From positions 868,001 to 932,000 of the forward strand of contig NZ_QNRR01000001.1 in the NCBI RefSeq assembly GCF_003315205.1: a stretch of DNA of 64,000 bases, read 5' to 3'. The position numbers and the translations under genes are program-made. A model generated the notes under the pieces. The model did no database searches. It worked only from the letters and a program-made list of their open reading frames with translations, and was not told where the DNA came from. Each line of letters starts with the position of its first letter. The stretch's first letter is position 1. The stretch comes from Roseimicrobium gellanilyticum. GTDB lineage: Bacteria; Verrucomicrobiota; Verrucomicrobiia; Verrucomicrobiales; Verrucomicrobiaceae. Shown here piece by piece: positions 24,923 through 34,556 of this stretch.

Positions 24923-26980
24923 ATGTCATTCTCCGTGCCCAGCATGAACTTCTGGCGTCCCGTCACACGTGTGGCGGGCTTGAGCCTCGTCCTCATCCTC
25001 TCGTGCGGGTCCCTGACGGCTGACCTGGCCACGGGTGTCTCGAAGAAGGAAAAAGAGAAGGAGCGTCGGGACAAGGACGACAAGAAGCGTCCCGAGCCTG
25101 CCTACCTTCCAGAGGCGCGTCCAGTGGCCATGCGGTTTGTGGCAGGCCAGTCTGTCGACATTGAGTTGAGCGCTGCCTCGGGAACGGTCCGGCAGGTGGA
25201 GTTCCTCATTCGCCAGACGCCCCAGTATGGGACGCTTTCGGCCATCCGGCCCCATGTGTCAGATTCCAGCAAGGCGGTGGTGACCTATACTCACAGCTCG
25301 CCGCAAGCTTCCCTGGCGGATAATTTCACCTTTGCCTGCCGTGTAGCGGACAGTAGCTGGTCAGCTCCTGCCACAGTGACCTTGGTAGGTCAGAGGATGG
25401 AACCTAAAATCGAAGTCATCGAGAACCCCTCCTTCGGAAGAATCTTCGCGGGTGAGGAGAAGCTGTCGAGAGTGACCGTGCGGAACGTGGGCAGTTCGCC
25501 TCTCGAGAAGACGCTGGACTGGCAGGAGCCCTGGTCCGGTCCGGCAACCTTGAGTGTGCCAGTGGGCGCCACTCAGGAGTTCCTGGTAACCTTCCGACCC
25601 ACCAAGGCGGGCGAGTACCGGCAGGACATGGTGATTCAGCCGGGGATCACTTCCAGCCGTGTGATTTTGTATGGGGACAGTGCATTGCCCTTTTCCGTGA
25701 GCCCGAGCCGGCTTCATCTGGACTTCAAGGAAACCACCGGGGAGAGGGCGGCCATGATCTCGCTCGTGAATGCACGGGATGTGGCGGTGAAAGCCGAGGT
25801 GGCACTCCCTCCGGGCCTTCAGGGACCTTCGGTGGTGGAACTGGCGCCTTCTTCCAGAGTCGATGTGCGCCTGTACCTGCCCGAGAATCATGTGGAGAAG
25901 TTCTCCGGTAAGGTGGCCATCAAATCGGGGGATTCATCCACGACGGTGGATATCGATGCCAAGCCCACTCCTGCGACGATGAGAGTTGTCTCTCCCACGG
26001 AGAGCGAGATCGACTTCGGCAGGGTCACTGGCAGGTACAAGCCTACCCGCGAGGTGGTGGTGGAGAATCGTGGTGGTGAATCACTCGTGGTGGAGGCGAA
26101 GGCAATCACCCCCTTCGCATTGGAGGGAGCGGGTGGTGCAGTGACCATCGAGCCCCGCCAGCGCCGTGTCTTCAAGGTATCCTTCCAGACCGACCGTCTC
26201 GGTCCGCAAACCGGGCACGTGGAACTCTTGAGCGGGACTGGCCGCATCCTGGTGCCTCTGAAAGTGGAAGTGGAGGAGGCCAAGGCCTCGGAGACCGTGG
26301 CCTCGGCACAGTCCGGCTCGATGCAGACGCCGGCTACAACGCCGAAGGTGCAGCCTGCCGTATCCGAAGTGCAACCGGCGCGCGTTTCTGCATTTCCGTC
26401 GGCCCCGGTGGCTTCTTCGACCCCTGATACAGAGACGCCCGCCGAAGAGGATGAAGTGGTGCTGCCCAAAAGGACCCGTATGCAATCGGCCATGCTTGCG
26501 CTTCTTGCCACCAGCGGCATGCCATTGCCCAAGGGGTCAATCAATCCTTACCTCGACAAGGTGCGTGGTCTTGGTGTGAATGAGCGTGATTCATCGTCCA
26601 TAACGGTTTCGTGGGAGAAGCCCTCCGTGATGCCTTCCGGCTGGACCGTGGAACTGGCGAGCATGGCCTACAATCAGGAATACAACTCCTTCGTCAAAAT
26701 CTGGACGCGATATCAAAACTGGAAGCCTGCTGAAGTGGGAGATGAAAGGATTGGCATTCGCCTGTTCGCACTGCGACCTGGGGAGCAGTATGAAATGCGC
26801 GTGATGGGCGTGGACCGTGAGGGAAAATTCTCGAAGCCGTCGGATCCCATTCTCACCAGCACGCCGGATTCCTGGCGCGTGCCTGCCTGGGCCTGGCGAT
26901 TGATGATCGTAGGGGCTTTGAGCCTGGTGGGATATGTCTTGTTCCGGATGCGCCGGGGTGACTTCCTCGTCGAGGCCTGA
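24923..26980 (+). CDS. exported ASH/Ig-like and FN3 domain protein with C-terminal anchor
   Basis: A 685-residue envelope protein. The signal region (VAGLSLVLILSCGSLTADL) is followed by a highly charged segment KKEKEKERRDKDDKK. Successive beta-sandwich repeats follow, resembling ASPM-SPD2-Hydin/Ig-like domains (VIENPSFGRIFAGEEKLSRV, then EIDFGRVTGRYKPTREVVVE). A Pro/Ala/Thr linker precedes an FN3 domain (SSSITVSWEKPSV, RPGEQYEMRVMGVDREGKFS), a transmembrane helix (MIVGALSLVGYVLF) and a short basic tail. The start is uncertain: an in-frame GTG at 24884 and an ATG at 24944 are alternatives. Function is unknown; it is likely structural. Confidence 0.75.
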   Translation: MSFSVPSMNFWRPVTRVAGLSLVLILSCGSLTADLATGVSKKEKEKERRDKDDKKRPEPAYLPEARPVAMRFVAGQSVDIELSAASGTVRQVEFLIRQTPQYGTLSAIRPHVSDSSKAVVTYTHSSPQASLADNFTFACRVADSSWSAPATVTLVGQRMEPKIEVIENPSFGRIFAGEEKLSRVTVRNVGSSPLEKTLDWQEPWSGPATLSVPVGATQEFLVTFRPTKAGEYRQDMVIQPGITSSRVILYGDSALPFSVSPSRLHLDFKETTGERAAMISLVNARDVAVKAEVALPPGLQGPSVVELAPSSRVDVRLYLPENHVEKFSGKVAIKSGDSSTTVDIDAKPTPATMRVVSPTESEIDFGRVTGRYKPTREVVVENRGGESLVVEAKAITPFALEGAGGAVTIEPRQRRVFKVSFQTDRLGPQTGHVELLSGTGRILVPLKVEVEEAKASETVASAQSGSMQTPATTPKVQPAVSEVQPARVSAFPSAPVASSTPDTETPAEEDEVVLPKRTRMQSAMLALLATSGMPLPKGSINPYLDKVRGLGVNERDSSSITVSWEKPSVMPSGWTVELASMAYNQEYNSFVKIWTRYQNWKPAEVGDERIGIRLFALRPGEQYEMRVMGVDREGKFSKPSDPILTSTPDSWRVPAWAWRLMIVGALSLVGYVLFRMRRGDFLVEA

Positions 26981-27003
26981 CAATCGTGAGCCTCCGATTG
27001 TCA
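26978..27003 (+). terminator. hairpin overlapping the stop codon
   Basis: A perfect 9-bp stem TGACAATCG / CGATTGTCA with an 8-nt loop. The left arm begins with the TGA stop of the ASH/FN3 gene. No T-run follows. Confidence 0.45.
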
Positions 27004-27078
27004 TCGGATTGCTGAAATTCGTGCGTGACCGGTTGCGCGCAGAGCGCCCATCTCCATGGTGTGCCGCATTGTCTGCCA

Positions 27079-28035
27079 ATGACGCCTCCGCTTCGTTTCC
27101 AGCCCCTGTACCAGACGCGCGTCTGGGGGGGGCGACGGCTGGAGAGTGTGCTGGGACGCGAGCTGCCGGATGCCCAGCCCTACGGGGAAAGCTGGGAGCT
27201 CTGCGATCGCGTGGAGCACCAGAGCCGTGTGATGGGCGGGGTGTACGAGGGGCTGAGTCTGCATGACCTCTGGACGCAGCATCGCGAGAGGGTGTTTGGC
27301 AGACGTTACGTGAATCATCCGGCAGAGCGTTTTCCCATGCTGCTGAAGGTGCTGGATTGTGAGGACGTGCTTTCCCTTCAGGTGCACCCTCCGGCTTCCA
27401 TTGCCGCCAGACTCGGCGGGGAGCCAAAGACGGAGATGTGGTACGTCATGGATGCGAGTCCCCGGGCGACCATCTATGCAGGCCTGCGCGCGGGCGTCAC
27501 TCGCGATGACTTTGTGCGCGCGCTGGACGTAGGACAGGTCGCAGAATTGGTGCACCGGGTCCGTCCACGGAAGGATCAGTTCATGTTCGTGGAGAGCGGT
27601 CGTCTTCACGCACTTGGCGCCGGGCTGATGGTGTATGAAATCCAGCAGAACAGTGACACCACCTACCGCGTCTTTGATTGGAACCGCGTCGGCCTCGATG
27701 GGAAACCGAGGGAACTGCATGTGCCGGCGTCCCTGGCCAGCATCGACTTCGCGGATGTCGAGCCTGCGCTTCAGGAGTCGGGGCCGGAAGGCACTCTTGC
27801 CTCATGTCCCTGGTTCGATGTTTGCACTGCTGACGCCCTCGCGGGCGAAAGTGTGCCCTTGAAAACTCCTGAGGACTTTGTCTGCATTGCGGTGATGGAG
27901 GGCAGTGTCGATCTCGAGGGCGTGGTCGCTGGAAAAGGCTCATTGTTGCTCGTGCCGCCTGTCGATTCTAAAGACCCGCTTCGCGCCGTGACGGCGGTCT
28001 CAGATTCACGTTGGCTGGAGATTCGCCTTCCGTAA
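27079..28035 (+). CDS. manA: mannose-6-phosphate isomerase, type I
   Basis: A 318-residue zinc enzyme interconverting mannose-6-phosphate and fructose-6-phosphate. It is of the short bacterial type. Signature blocks are YQTRVWGGRRLESVLG, GESWELCDR, LSLQVHPP (zinc His), EPKTEMWYVMD, FVESGRLHALGAGLMVYEIQQNSDTTYRV and RELHV. The ATG at 27079 starts directly on the conserved N-terminus. Confidence 0.93.
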   Translation: MTPPLRFQPLYQTRVWGGRRLESVLGRELPDAQPYGESWELCDRVEHQSRVMGGVYEGLSLHDLWTQHRERVFGRRYVNHPAERFPMLLKVLDCEDVLSLQVHPPASIAARLGGEPKTEMWYVMDASPRATIYAGLRAGVTRDDFVRALDVGQVAELVHRVRPRKDQFMFVESGRLHALGAGLMVYEIQQNSDTTYRVFDWNRVGLDGKPRELHVPASLASIDFADVEPALQESGPEGTLASCPWFDVCTADALAGESVPLKTPEDFVCIAVMEGSVDLEGVVAGKGSLLLVPPVDSKDPLRAVTAVSDSRWLEIRLP

Positions 28036-28063
28036 GGTCACTTCTATCCATATATTTTTTTCC

Positions 28064-28615
28064 ATGCTTCAGAAGACTGTCGTACGCCTGATGCTGATGC
28101 TGACCATCGTGTGGTCTGCTGCATGCACTGGCTCAACGACGACCCGGCCTGAAAGGGCGTCACCCGGAGGGGCGGAGGCAGCGGACCTGGGTTTCGAATC
28201 CATCACGCGGCCTGCAGCACAGCATCGGGTAGTGAGAGTGAGCGATGGGGACACTGTCACCCTCGTCTCAGATGGAGTGACCCACAAAGCAAGACTGTCG
28301 GGTATCGACGCGCCTGAAATGAGCCAGGACTATGGAAATGCCGCAAGAGATGCCCTTGCTGCCATGGTGCGGGGTAAGGCGGTTACCTTCACGGACTCAG
28401 GACAGGATCGCTATCAGCGGACCCTTGTGCATCTCTACGTCGATGGAATCGACGTGAACTTGCAGCTGGTCAGGCAGGGCATGGCCTGGCAGTATCGCGC
28501 GTACTCCAATGATCCCGGCCTCGCTGCTGCCGAACAGGAAGCACGCGCAAATCGCCGTGGTCTCTGGGCAAAGCCCAATCCTGTGCCTCCTTGGGATTGG
28601 AGACGCCTGCGTTGA
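28064..28615 (+). CDS. staphylococcal-nuclease-like lipoprotein
   Basis: A 183-residue protein with a lipoprotein signal (WSAAC). The SNase fold is clear: VRVSDGDTVTLVSDG, ARLSGIDAPEMSQDYG (metal and Arg/Glu region), DRYQRTLVHLYVDG with the catalytic Arg, and VNLQLVRQGMAW. It probably degrades nucleic acids at the cell surface or in the periplasm. The leader before the ATG is a T-run with no Shine-Dalgarno. Confidence 0.9.
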   Translation: MLQKTVVRLMLMLTIVWSAACTGSTTTRPERASPGGAEAADLGFESITRPAAQHRVVRVSDGDTVTLVSDGVTHKARLSGIDAPEMSQDYGNAARDALAAMVRGKAVTFTDSGQDRYQRTLVHLYVDGIDVNLQLVRQGMAWQYRAYSNDPGLAAAEQEARANRRGLWAKPNPVPPWDWRRLR

Positions 28616-28645
28616 GTAGCGGCTGGTCCGGAAAGCGAACAGGTG

Positions 28646-28843
28646 CTAGTGATGAACCTCTCCATCGACAGACTGATCGCGCGACATGCGGCGCAACTCA
28701 TCGTAGGCCAGTTTGCGATCTTCGTCGGTGACGCGTGAGTGGCCGTGACGTTTGGCTACCTCCGCTGCCCTCACTTCGATGGGATCAGGGCTGCCGGGTT
28801 TGGGCACAGTATCACGGACAATGGGTTCTGCTTCAGTGCGCAT
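28646..28843 (-). CDS. small hypothetical protein
   Basis: A 65-residue charged protein, MRTEAEPIVRDTV at the start and then a helical part (EVAKRHGHSRVTDEDRKLAYDELRRMS). No family is recognised. A longer version from a GTG at 28918 would add 25 residues including two Cys. It lies between two better genes on the same strand as the DUF4142 gene. It is kept because the helix looks protein-like; it could be spurious. Confidence 0.35.
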   Translation of the reverse strand: MRTEAEPIVRDTVPKPGSPDPIEVRAAEVAKRHGHSRVTDEDRKLAYDELRRMSRDQSVDGEVHH

Positions 28844-28944
28844 GACAAGAATGGGATCAGAGTGGTAAACTTTCTGCCCGGGGCAACTGACGAGCCATGC
28901 GGCTCTCCAATTGCACACCGGGCAGGGTTGGGAATCAGGGTCGG

Positions 28945-29448
28945 TTACTTCTGAAGACGTTTGATGTGCTCCAGGTGTCCTTCAATCGTGGGAAGGTTCT
29001 TGGAGGCGAATGCCTTTACATCACCGTCTTTCGCGTTTTCGGCGGCATCTTTGAAGTTCTTCACAGACTTCTCATGTCCATCCTTCAGAGCTTCGAGGAA
29101 TTGCTTGTCGAACTCTTCACCGCTGTACTTTTCCAGGTCCTTTACCATGTCAGCACCTTTCGGAGCGATGACGGCAGAGAGCTGGGCTCCCTTGTTGCCG
29201 GCAAGCGTTTGCAGTTCGGTGTTGAGCGCGGTGTGGTCCTTGATCATGGTTTCTGCCAGCGCCTTCACTTCAGCACGCGTGGCCTTCTGGGCGCCAAGTT
29301 CCGCGACTTTGACTTCTGTCATTCCGCTCTCGGCAGACATCTTGACGAATTTCTCATCAGATGCATTGAGCGAGCTTGGGTCCTTTGCACTCACGAAGAA
29401 AGCTGCAGCAAGCGATAGGCAGGCGATGGAGATGGCTTTAAGTTTCAT
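28945..29448 (-). CDS. DUF4142 protein, exported
   Basis: A 167-residue protein with a signal peptide (AISIACLSLAAAFFVSA). Two helical DUF4142 (ferritin-like) repeats follow: ASDEKFVKMSAESGMTEVKV and AETMIKDHTALNTELQTLA, then EFDKQFLEALKDGHEKSVKNF. This family is common in soil bacteria, is predicted periplasmic and is often stress-linked. No metal ligand set is established. Confidence 0.88.
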   Translation of the reverse strand: MKLKAISIACLSLAAAFFVSAKDPSSLNASDEKFVKMSAESGMTEVKVAELGAQKATRAEVKALAETMIKDHTALNTELQTLAGNKGAQLSAVIAPKGADMVKDLEKYSGEEFDKQFLEALKDGHEKSVKNFKDAAENAKDGDVKAFASKNLPTIEGHLEHIKRLQK

Positions 29449-29556
29449 GGGATCGTTTTGGTTTGGGTTACCTAGGCGTATCGCGACCTTGCCATGGGGT
29501 GGATGCGTCGCGATGGTAACACTCGTGATTCCGTGAAAGGCATTGTGCACGAGCCT

Positions 29557-29760
29557 TTAAAATGTGGCAGCAGTGAGACCCACGCGGCCACGCTGCAGCA
29601 TGACATCACTCAAGGGGGAGGAGGGATCATCTGATGCACGTGAAGGCTCATCAAAGATGCGCTTCTCATCGCGCTCCATGGCGACGGAACTGGGATATCC
29701 GGTGTCCATGCTGGCACAGCTCACGGCGAGAAATGGAATGGCAAGGAGTAACAGTTTCAT
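29557..29760 (-). CDS. small lipoprotein
   Basis: A 67-residue protein. The signal peptide ends in the lipobox AVSC; the short hydrophilic mature part contains RDEKRIFDEPSRASDDPSSP. No known family. The gene lies upstream of the DUF4142 gene on the same strand, separated by about 108 bp. A GGAG lies about 14 bp from the ATG, further than usual. Confidence 0.55.
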   Translation of the reverse strand: MKLLLLAIPFLAVSCASMDTGYPSSVAMERDEKRIFDEPSRASDDPSSPLSDVMLQRGRVGLTAATF

Positions 29761-29935
29761 AAGGTTGTTGGTTTTCTCCGAATCGGGCAGGATTCCGAAA
29801 TTGGCCGGGAAAAGAATTTTCAACGTGAAGCCAGCCGCAGATGTCGTTGCCGGGTAGTGTCCCAATGGAAAAATGGTGGGGTGAAGGCCGATTGCACGAC
29901 TGGCTGCGAGATCAGGGAAGCGCGGATGACTTTGT

Positions 29936-31234
29936 ATGAGATCAGCCTCCCGACACACCAAAGGTAAAGAACGCTCCTCAAGTGGATCCCACCTCACCAC
30001 GGCACTCGTCAGCGGTCTTGCTGCCACGGTGCTGGCGCGAAACTTCTTTGAGAGTGAAAAGAAGGTCACCCACGCCATCGTCACGGACTATGGGGTGGAG
30101 AGTCCGGTTTTTCGACGTACAATCAGCCACATGCTGGGGCCGCCCTTCGTGGATGGGAATGATGTGCGGATTCTGAATGACGGGGCAGAGATTTTTCCGG
30201 CGATGCTTCATGCCATCAGCCAGGCGAAGCACTCCGTGACGTTTGAAAACTTCGTCTTCACCAGCGGCCGGGTGACACGGCAGTTTGCCGGCGCCTTTGC
30301 GGAGCGCTCGCTTGCCGGGGTGAAGGTGCACGTGCTTCAGGATGCGATGGGCTGCAACTGCATCCACGGAGAAGAGTTTCGCGTGATGAAAAAGGCGGGG
30401 GTTGAGGTGGAGGTCTTTCGCTATTTCAACCTCCGTTTCAACGAGCGCACCCACCGCAAGCTGCTCATCATTGACGGAAAGTCCGGCTTCATTGGCGGAG
30501 TTGGCATTTCTGACGATTGGGATGGCCATGGTGACCGGCCCAACATCTGGAGGGACACCCAATACCATGTGGAAGGTCCCGTGGTGGCGCAGATGCAGCA
30601 GGCTTTCATGGACAACTGGATTCAGACGCGTGCCTGCGTGCTGCATGGAGATCACTACTTCCCACACATTGAGAAGAAGAACGGGATGAACTGTCAGGTG
30701 TTCAAGAGTTCATCCTCGGAAGGGGCGGACAGTGCGCGCCTGCTGTTCCTCTTCGCGATCGCAGCGGCGCGGCGAACGATCCGCATCGCGAATGCATACT
30801 TCATTCCAGATGACCTCACTGTGCAGACGCTGGTGGAGGCGCGGGCTCGCAACGTGGACGTTGAGATCATTGTGCCTGGGGAACACACGGATCGGCAGCT
30901 GGTGCGCAAAGTGGGACGGGCGCGATGGAAGAGAATGATCGAGGCGGGCATCAAGTTTTATGAATTCCAGCCCGCGCGATTCCACCCCAAGTACATGATT
31001 GTGGACGAGTACTTGTCGTGTGTGGGCTCATGCAATCTCGACAACCGGTCCCTGCGCCTGAATGAAGAGGCGAATCTCAACATTCTCGATCGCGATTTTG
31101 CAGCGGAGCACGTGGATATCTTCGAGAGAGACAAGGCCAGGTCACGAAGAGTCGCCCTCCAGGAGTGGCGCTCCCGTCCCCTTGGGGAAAAGGTCGTGGG
31201 ACTGCTGGGATGCGTCTTGCGCTCCCAATTGTAA
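29936..31234 (+). CDS. phospholipase-D-family protein, cardiolipin-synthase-like
   Basis: A 432-residue enzyme with two HKD motifs: HRKLLIIDGKSGFIGG and HPKYMIVDEYLSCVGSCN. Both Lys and Asp are in place, so two phosphatidyl-transfer half-sites are complete. One short hydrophobic stretch lies near the N-terminus (LTTALVSGLAATVL), unlike the two helices of ClsA, so it is nearer to ClsB/ClsC. It probably makes cardiolipin. Its 3' end overlaps the convergent EEP gene by 93 bp. Confidence 0.9.
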   Translation: MRSASRHTKGKERSSSGSHLTTALVSGLAATVLARNFFESEKKVTHAIVTDYGVESPVFRRTISHMLGPPFVDGNDVRILNDGAEIFPAMLHAISQAKHSVTFENFVFTSGRVTRQFAGAFAERSLAGVKVHVLQDAMGCNCIHGEEFRVMKKAGVEVEVFRYFNLRFNERTHRKLLIIDGKSGFIGGVGISDDWDGHGDRPNIWRDTQYHVEGPVVAQMQQAFMDNWIQTRACVLHGDHYFPHIEKKNGMNCQVFKSSSSEGADSARLLFLFAIAAARRTIRIANAYFIPDDLTVQTLVEARARNVDVEIIVPGEHTDRQLVRKVGRARWKRMIEAGIKFYEFQPARFHPKYMIVDEYLSCVGSCNLDNRSLRLNEEANLNILDRDFAAEHVDIFERDKARSRRVALQEWRSRPLGEKVVGLLGCVLRSQL

Positions 31235-32005
31235 CACGGGAACCTGCAGGTCAGCGATCAGTGGAAGATGATCCGAAGCCACGCGTGCAGGAGGCACACG
31301 GCCAATCTCCACGGACTCCACGGATACGTCCGGGGACACGAAGATGTAGTCCAGTCTCAGCAGCGGTAGCCGGGAAGGGAAGGTGGGACGGGCCCGGAAG
31401 AAACTGCCCACGCGCTGTACATCCGTGAGCCTCGCCGAGAGCCTGCGATAGATGCGTGAGACCGGGATGTCATTGAGGTCCCCGCAAAAGATCGCAGGTT
31501 TTCTGCAGTCAGGATGTGACAGCCACTCCTCGCTGAGAAGCGCATCCACCTGATTGCGCCGCTCCCTATTACTCAGTCCGAGATGCGTGTTCATCACCTG
31601 GACCACGGCGTTTCCCTTCTTCACGGTGATCCACAAGGCGCCACGAGGCTCGAAGGCAAGGGGGGAGGCGGCGGTGGGAAGCTTGCCACCTTTGATTAAT
31701 TGGAATGGCCACGGGGTAAGAATGGCGTCCCCGTATTGCTCCTCAGGCAGGGGATGCCACGCGGGGTGAAAATGACCCTGCATGCCGAGATGCTCAGCGA
31801 TGAGGTTCGCCTGATGGCTGCCGCCACTGCGACGTCGTGCAACATCCAGCTCCTGGAGTGCCACAATGTCCGGGCTGTACATGCGGATGACGGTGGCGAT
31901 GCGCTCCACGTCGAGCCGGCCATCCGTGCCCACGCAAGCGTGGACATTGTAGGTCATCACGCGAATCGGGACCGTGCTGGGTGGGTGATGTTTGACGTCA
32001 CTCAT
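31142..32005 (-). CDS. endonuclease/exonuclease/phosphatase family protein
   Basis: A 287-residue EEP-fold hydrolase. Catalytic blocks are VMTYNVHACVG, VALQELDVARR (metal Glu), NTHLGLSN, IFCGDLNDIP and the final SDHLPLIADLQV (Asp-His). It resembles the group often placed next to cardiolipin synthases; the substrate could be a phosphodiester lipid or nucleic acid. Start MSDVKHH at 32005; an ATG at 32017 is also possible. Confidence 0.86.
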   Translation of the reverse strand: MSDVKHHPPSTVPIRVMTYNVHACVGTDGRLDVERIATVIRMYSPDIVALQELDVARRRSGGSHQANLIAEHLGMQGHFHPAWHPLPEEQYGDAILTPWPFQLIKGGKLPTAASPLAFEPRGALWITVKKGNAVVQVMNTHLGLSNRERRNQVDALLSEEWLSHPDCRKPAIFCGDLNDIPVSRIYRRLSARLTDVQRVGSFFRARPTFPSRLPLLRLDYIFVSPDVSVESVEIGRVPPARVASDHLPLIADLQVPVLQLGAQDASQQSHDLFPKGTGAPLLEGDSS

Positions 32006-32098
32006 GCTTGCAACCATGCAACCGGACGAGGCTGGCGATCCATGCACGCGGTGCCGTGGCACGACGCGAATAGGATTTGCTGAACCTGACTTTTTTCC

Positions 32099-32332
32099 AT
32101 GAATACTCCACCTTCCCGCGCCCCGCTCGTGACCACCAGTGCTGAAGAAGCAGCCAACATGATGATGAGTGAAGGCGGACCCGTGAGGTCTGCCGTGCCT
32201 GAGTCACCCAAGGTGAGCACGCACTCTTCATGGTCTGAGATTCAAGTGACGGTTGAACGGCATCCTTTGACGACGCTGGCCGTGGCATTCTCGGTGGGTT
32301 TCCTGGCGGGCATCTGCACCAAGTTCGACTAG
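32099..32332 (+). CDS. small DUF883-like membrane protein
   Basis: A 77-residue protein. The hydrophilic N-terminal 50 residues are followed by VERHPLTTLAVAFSVGFLAG, which matches the C-terminal helix of DUF883/ElaB-type proteins; those dock on the membrane and bind ribosomes. The helical N-terminal part is shorter than in ElaB. A T-run (TTTTTT) rather than a Shine-Dalgarno precedes the ATG. Confidence 0.6.
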   Translation: MNTPPSRAPLVTTSAEEAANMMMSEGGPVRSAVPESPKVSTHSSWSEIQVTVERHPLTTLAVAFSVGFLAGICTKFD

Positions 32333-32333
32333 A

Positions 32334-34556
32334 CTAGACGGCGACCACCGCCGCGACGGACTCCGCCGGGACATTGGTGCTCGCGGGTGCTTCTGCCGGC
32401 GCTGGCGCAGATGCGGGAGTATTCTTCTCCACCGGCTTCGGCTTTGCTACGAAGATGGCGAGTGAGCGCGCCTGAACCTTGAACTTATGAGACTCGCTCA
32501 CGCGGGTCTTTCCGGAGATGTCAGAGGTAGTGGCGCGGGGAGTCCAGAACCGTGCCCCAAAGGTGGGAGGCATCACGCAATTGAGGTCTTCGTGGTGGGC
32601 GTTCATGAGGACAAAGACTGAATCACTGACCCGTGGCTGGCCTTCTTCGTTGAGCTCGTTGAGGCTGTTCCCCGGCAGCAGCATGCCGAAGCACCGCACA
32701 AAGCCTGCGCTCCAGTCCTGGTCGGTCATCTCGCGCCCTTCCACGTTCCACCAGATCACATCCTTGGGCAGTCCTTCAGAGGGTGGCTGGCCGGTGAGGA
32801 AGTTCTTCCTGCGGAGGACGGGTTGCTCGTTGCGGAGGGCAATGAGCGTGGTGACGAACTTTTGGAGCTCCGCTGCATCCTTGTCTTCGTGCCAGGGCAG
32901 CCAGGAAATCTCATTGTCCTGGCAGTAGGCGTTGTTGTTTCCCTTTTGAGTACGCCAGCGTTCGTCGCCAGCAGTGAGCATGGGTGCGCCCTGTGAGAGC
33001 AGTAGAGTGGCCAGGAAGTTGCGAACCTGGCGGCGGCGGAGACGATTGATTTCGGGATCGTCAGTTTCTCCTTCGATACCGCAGTTCCAGCTCGCGTTGT
33101 TGTTGTCACCATCGCGGTTGTCCTCGCCGTTGGCCTCGTTGTGTTTGTTGTCGTAGCTCACGAGATCCCGCACGCAGAATCCATCGTGTGAGGTGATGAA
33201 ATTGACGCTGGCATGCGGATTGCGTCCGCTGTGGTTATACAGGTCTGCGCTGCCAGACAGGCGCGCCGCCAGCTCTCCTGCGTGGCCCATGCCCTTCCAG
33301 AATTGACGCACTTCGTCGCGATAGCGCCCATTCCACTCAGCCCAGCCGGTGGGGAAGTTGCCCACTTGATAACCCCCCATGCTCACGTCCCACGGTTCGG
33401 CAATCAGCTTCACCGTGGAGAGCACGGGATCCTGGCCGATGGCATCGAAGAAGGAGCTGAGCTTGTTCCACCCGTGAAGTTCCCTCGCGAGGGCACTGGC
33501 GAGGTCGAAGCGAAAGCCATCGACATGCATCTCGGTGACCCAATAGCGCAGGCTGTCCATGAGCAGCCGGAGTCCTGCCTGGTGCTGCATGCTCAGCGTG
33601 TTGCCACATCCAGTGAAATCCTCGTAGTAGCGTGGATGCTCCTGTGAGAGGCGGTAGTACGATGCGTTATCGATGCCCCGGTAACACAGCGTGGGTCCGC
33701 ATTGGTTTCCCTCAGCGGTGTGGTTGTAGACCACATCCAGGATCACTTCGATGCCCTCTGCATGGAGCCGCTTCACCATGCCTTTGAATTCATGCATCGC
33801 TTGGTGAGGATCCTTGACCGAAGCGTAGGCGGGCTCAAAGGCAAAGTAGGAGAGGGTGTTGTATCCCCAGTAGTTGGTAAGCCCCTTGTCGATGAGATAG
33901 GAGTCATCCAGGTGATGGTGGACGGGAAGAAGCTCAATGGCAGTGACGCCCAGCGATTTGATGTAGTTCATCGCTTCGTCTGAGGCGAGGCCGGCATAGG
34001 TGCCGCGCAGGTGCTCCGGGATGGTGGGAAACTGCTGGGTGAAGCCCTTCACGTGGAGCTCATAGATGGTCGTGCGGTGCCATGGCGTTTGCGGCGGGCG
34101 ATCGTTGCCCCAGTCGAATCCTGTATCAATCACGGCGCTCAACGGGGCGTACGGTGCGGAGTCGCGCTCGTCAAAGCTGAGGTCCATCGCTTCATGACCG
34201 GTGGTGTAACCAAACAGTTCCGGGCTCCATTTCATGAGCGTCCTGCCCATGGCGCGACCGTAGGGATCCATCAGCACCTTGTTTGAGTTGAAGCGCTGGC
34301 CGTGTTCCGGGGAATACGGGCCATGCACACGGTAGCCATACTTCTGTCCGGGTCTGATTCCGGGCACGAATCCGTGCCACACTTGATTGGTGCACTCTGG
34401 CAGCGTCAGCCGCGTTTCTGTGTCGTCGTCAGCGAAGAGACAAAGTTCGACCTTTGTCGCATTGGCGGAGAAGAGCGCGAAATTCACGCCGTCTGGTTCA
34501 AGAGTGGGACCGAGGGGGACTGGTTTTCCGGGACGGACGATGATAGGGTCGCTCAT
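32334..34556 (-). CDS. glgX: glycogen debranching enzyme GlgX
   Basis: A 740-residue isoamylase-type GH13 enzyme cleaving alpha-1,6 branches of glycogen. The N-terminal CBM48 is PLGPTLEPDGVNFALFSANA. Catalytic blocks are VILDVVYNHTAEGN, HVDGFRFDLASAL (nucleophile Asp), LIAEPWDVSMGGYQVGNFP (acid Glu) and NFITSHDGF (Asp). The last ~40 residues are a Pro/Ala-rich tail outside the fold. It starts at MSDPIIV. No other glg genes are adjacent. Confidence 0.94.
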   Translation of the reverse strand: MSDPIIVRPGKPVPLGPTLEPDGVNFALFSANATKVELCLFADDDTETRLTLPECTNQVWHGFVPGIRPGQKYGYRVHGPYSPEHGQRFNSNKVLMDPYGRAMGRTLMKWSPELFGYTTGHEAMDLSFDERDSAPYAPLSAVIDTGFDWGNDRPPQTPWHRTTIYELHVKGFTQQFPTIPEHLRGTYAGLASDEAMNYIKSLGVTAIELLPVHHHLDDSYLIDKGLTNYWGYNTLSYFAFEPAYASVKDPHQAMHEFKGMVKRLHAEGIEVILDVVYNHTAEGNQCGPTLCYRGIDNASYYRLSQEHPRYYEDFTGCGNTLSMQHQAGLRLLMDSLRYWVTEMHVDGFRFDLASALARELHGWNKLSSFFDAIGQDPVLSTVKLIAEPWDVSMGGYQVGNFPTGWAEWNGRYRDEVRQFWKGMGHAGELAARLSGSADLYNHSGRNPHASVNFITSHDGFCVRDLVSYDNKHNEANGEDNRDGDNNNASWNCGIEGETDDPEINRLRRRQVRNFLATLLLSQGAPMLTAGDERWRTQKGNNNAYCQDNEISWLPWHEDKDAAELQKFVTTLIALRNEQPVLRRKNFLTGQPPSEGLPKDVIWWNVEGREMTDQDWSAGFVRCFGMLLPGNSLNELNEEGQPRVSDSVFVLMNAHHEDLNCVMPPTFGARFWTPRATTSDISGKTRVSESHKFKVQARSLAIFVAKPKPVEKNTPASAPAPAEAPASTNVPAESVAAVVAV

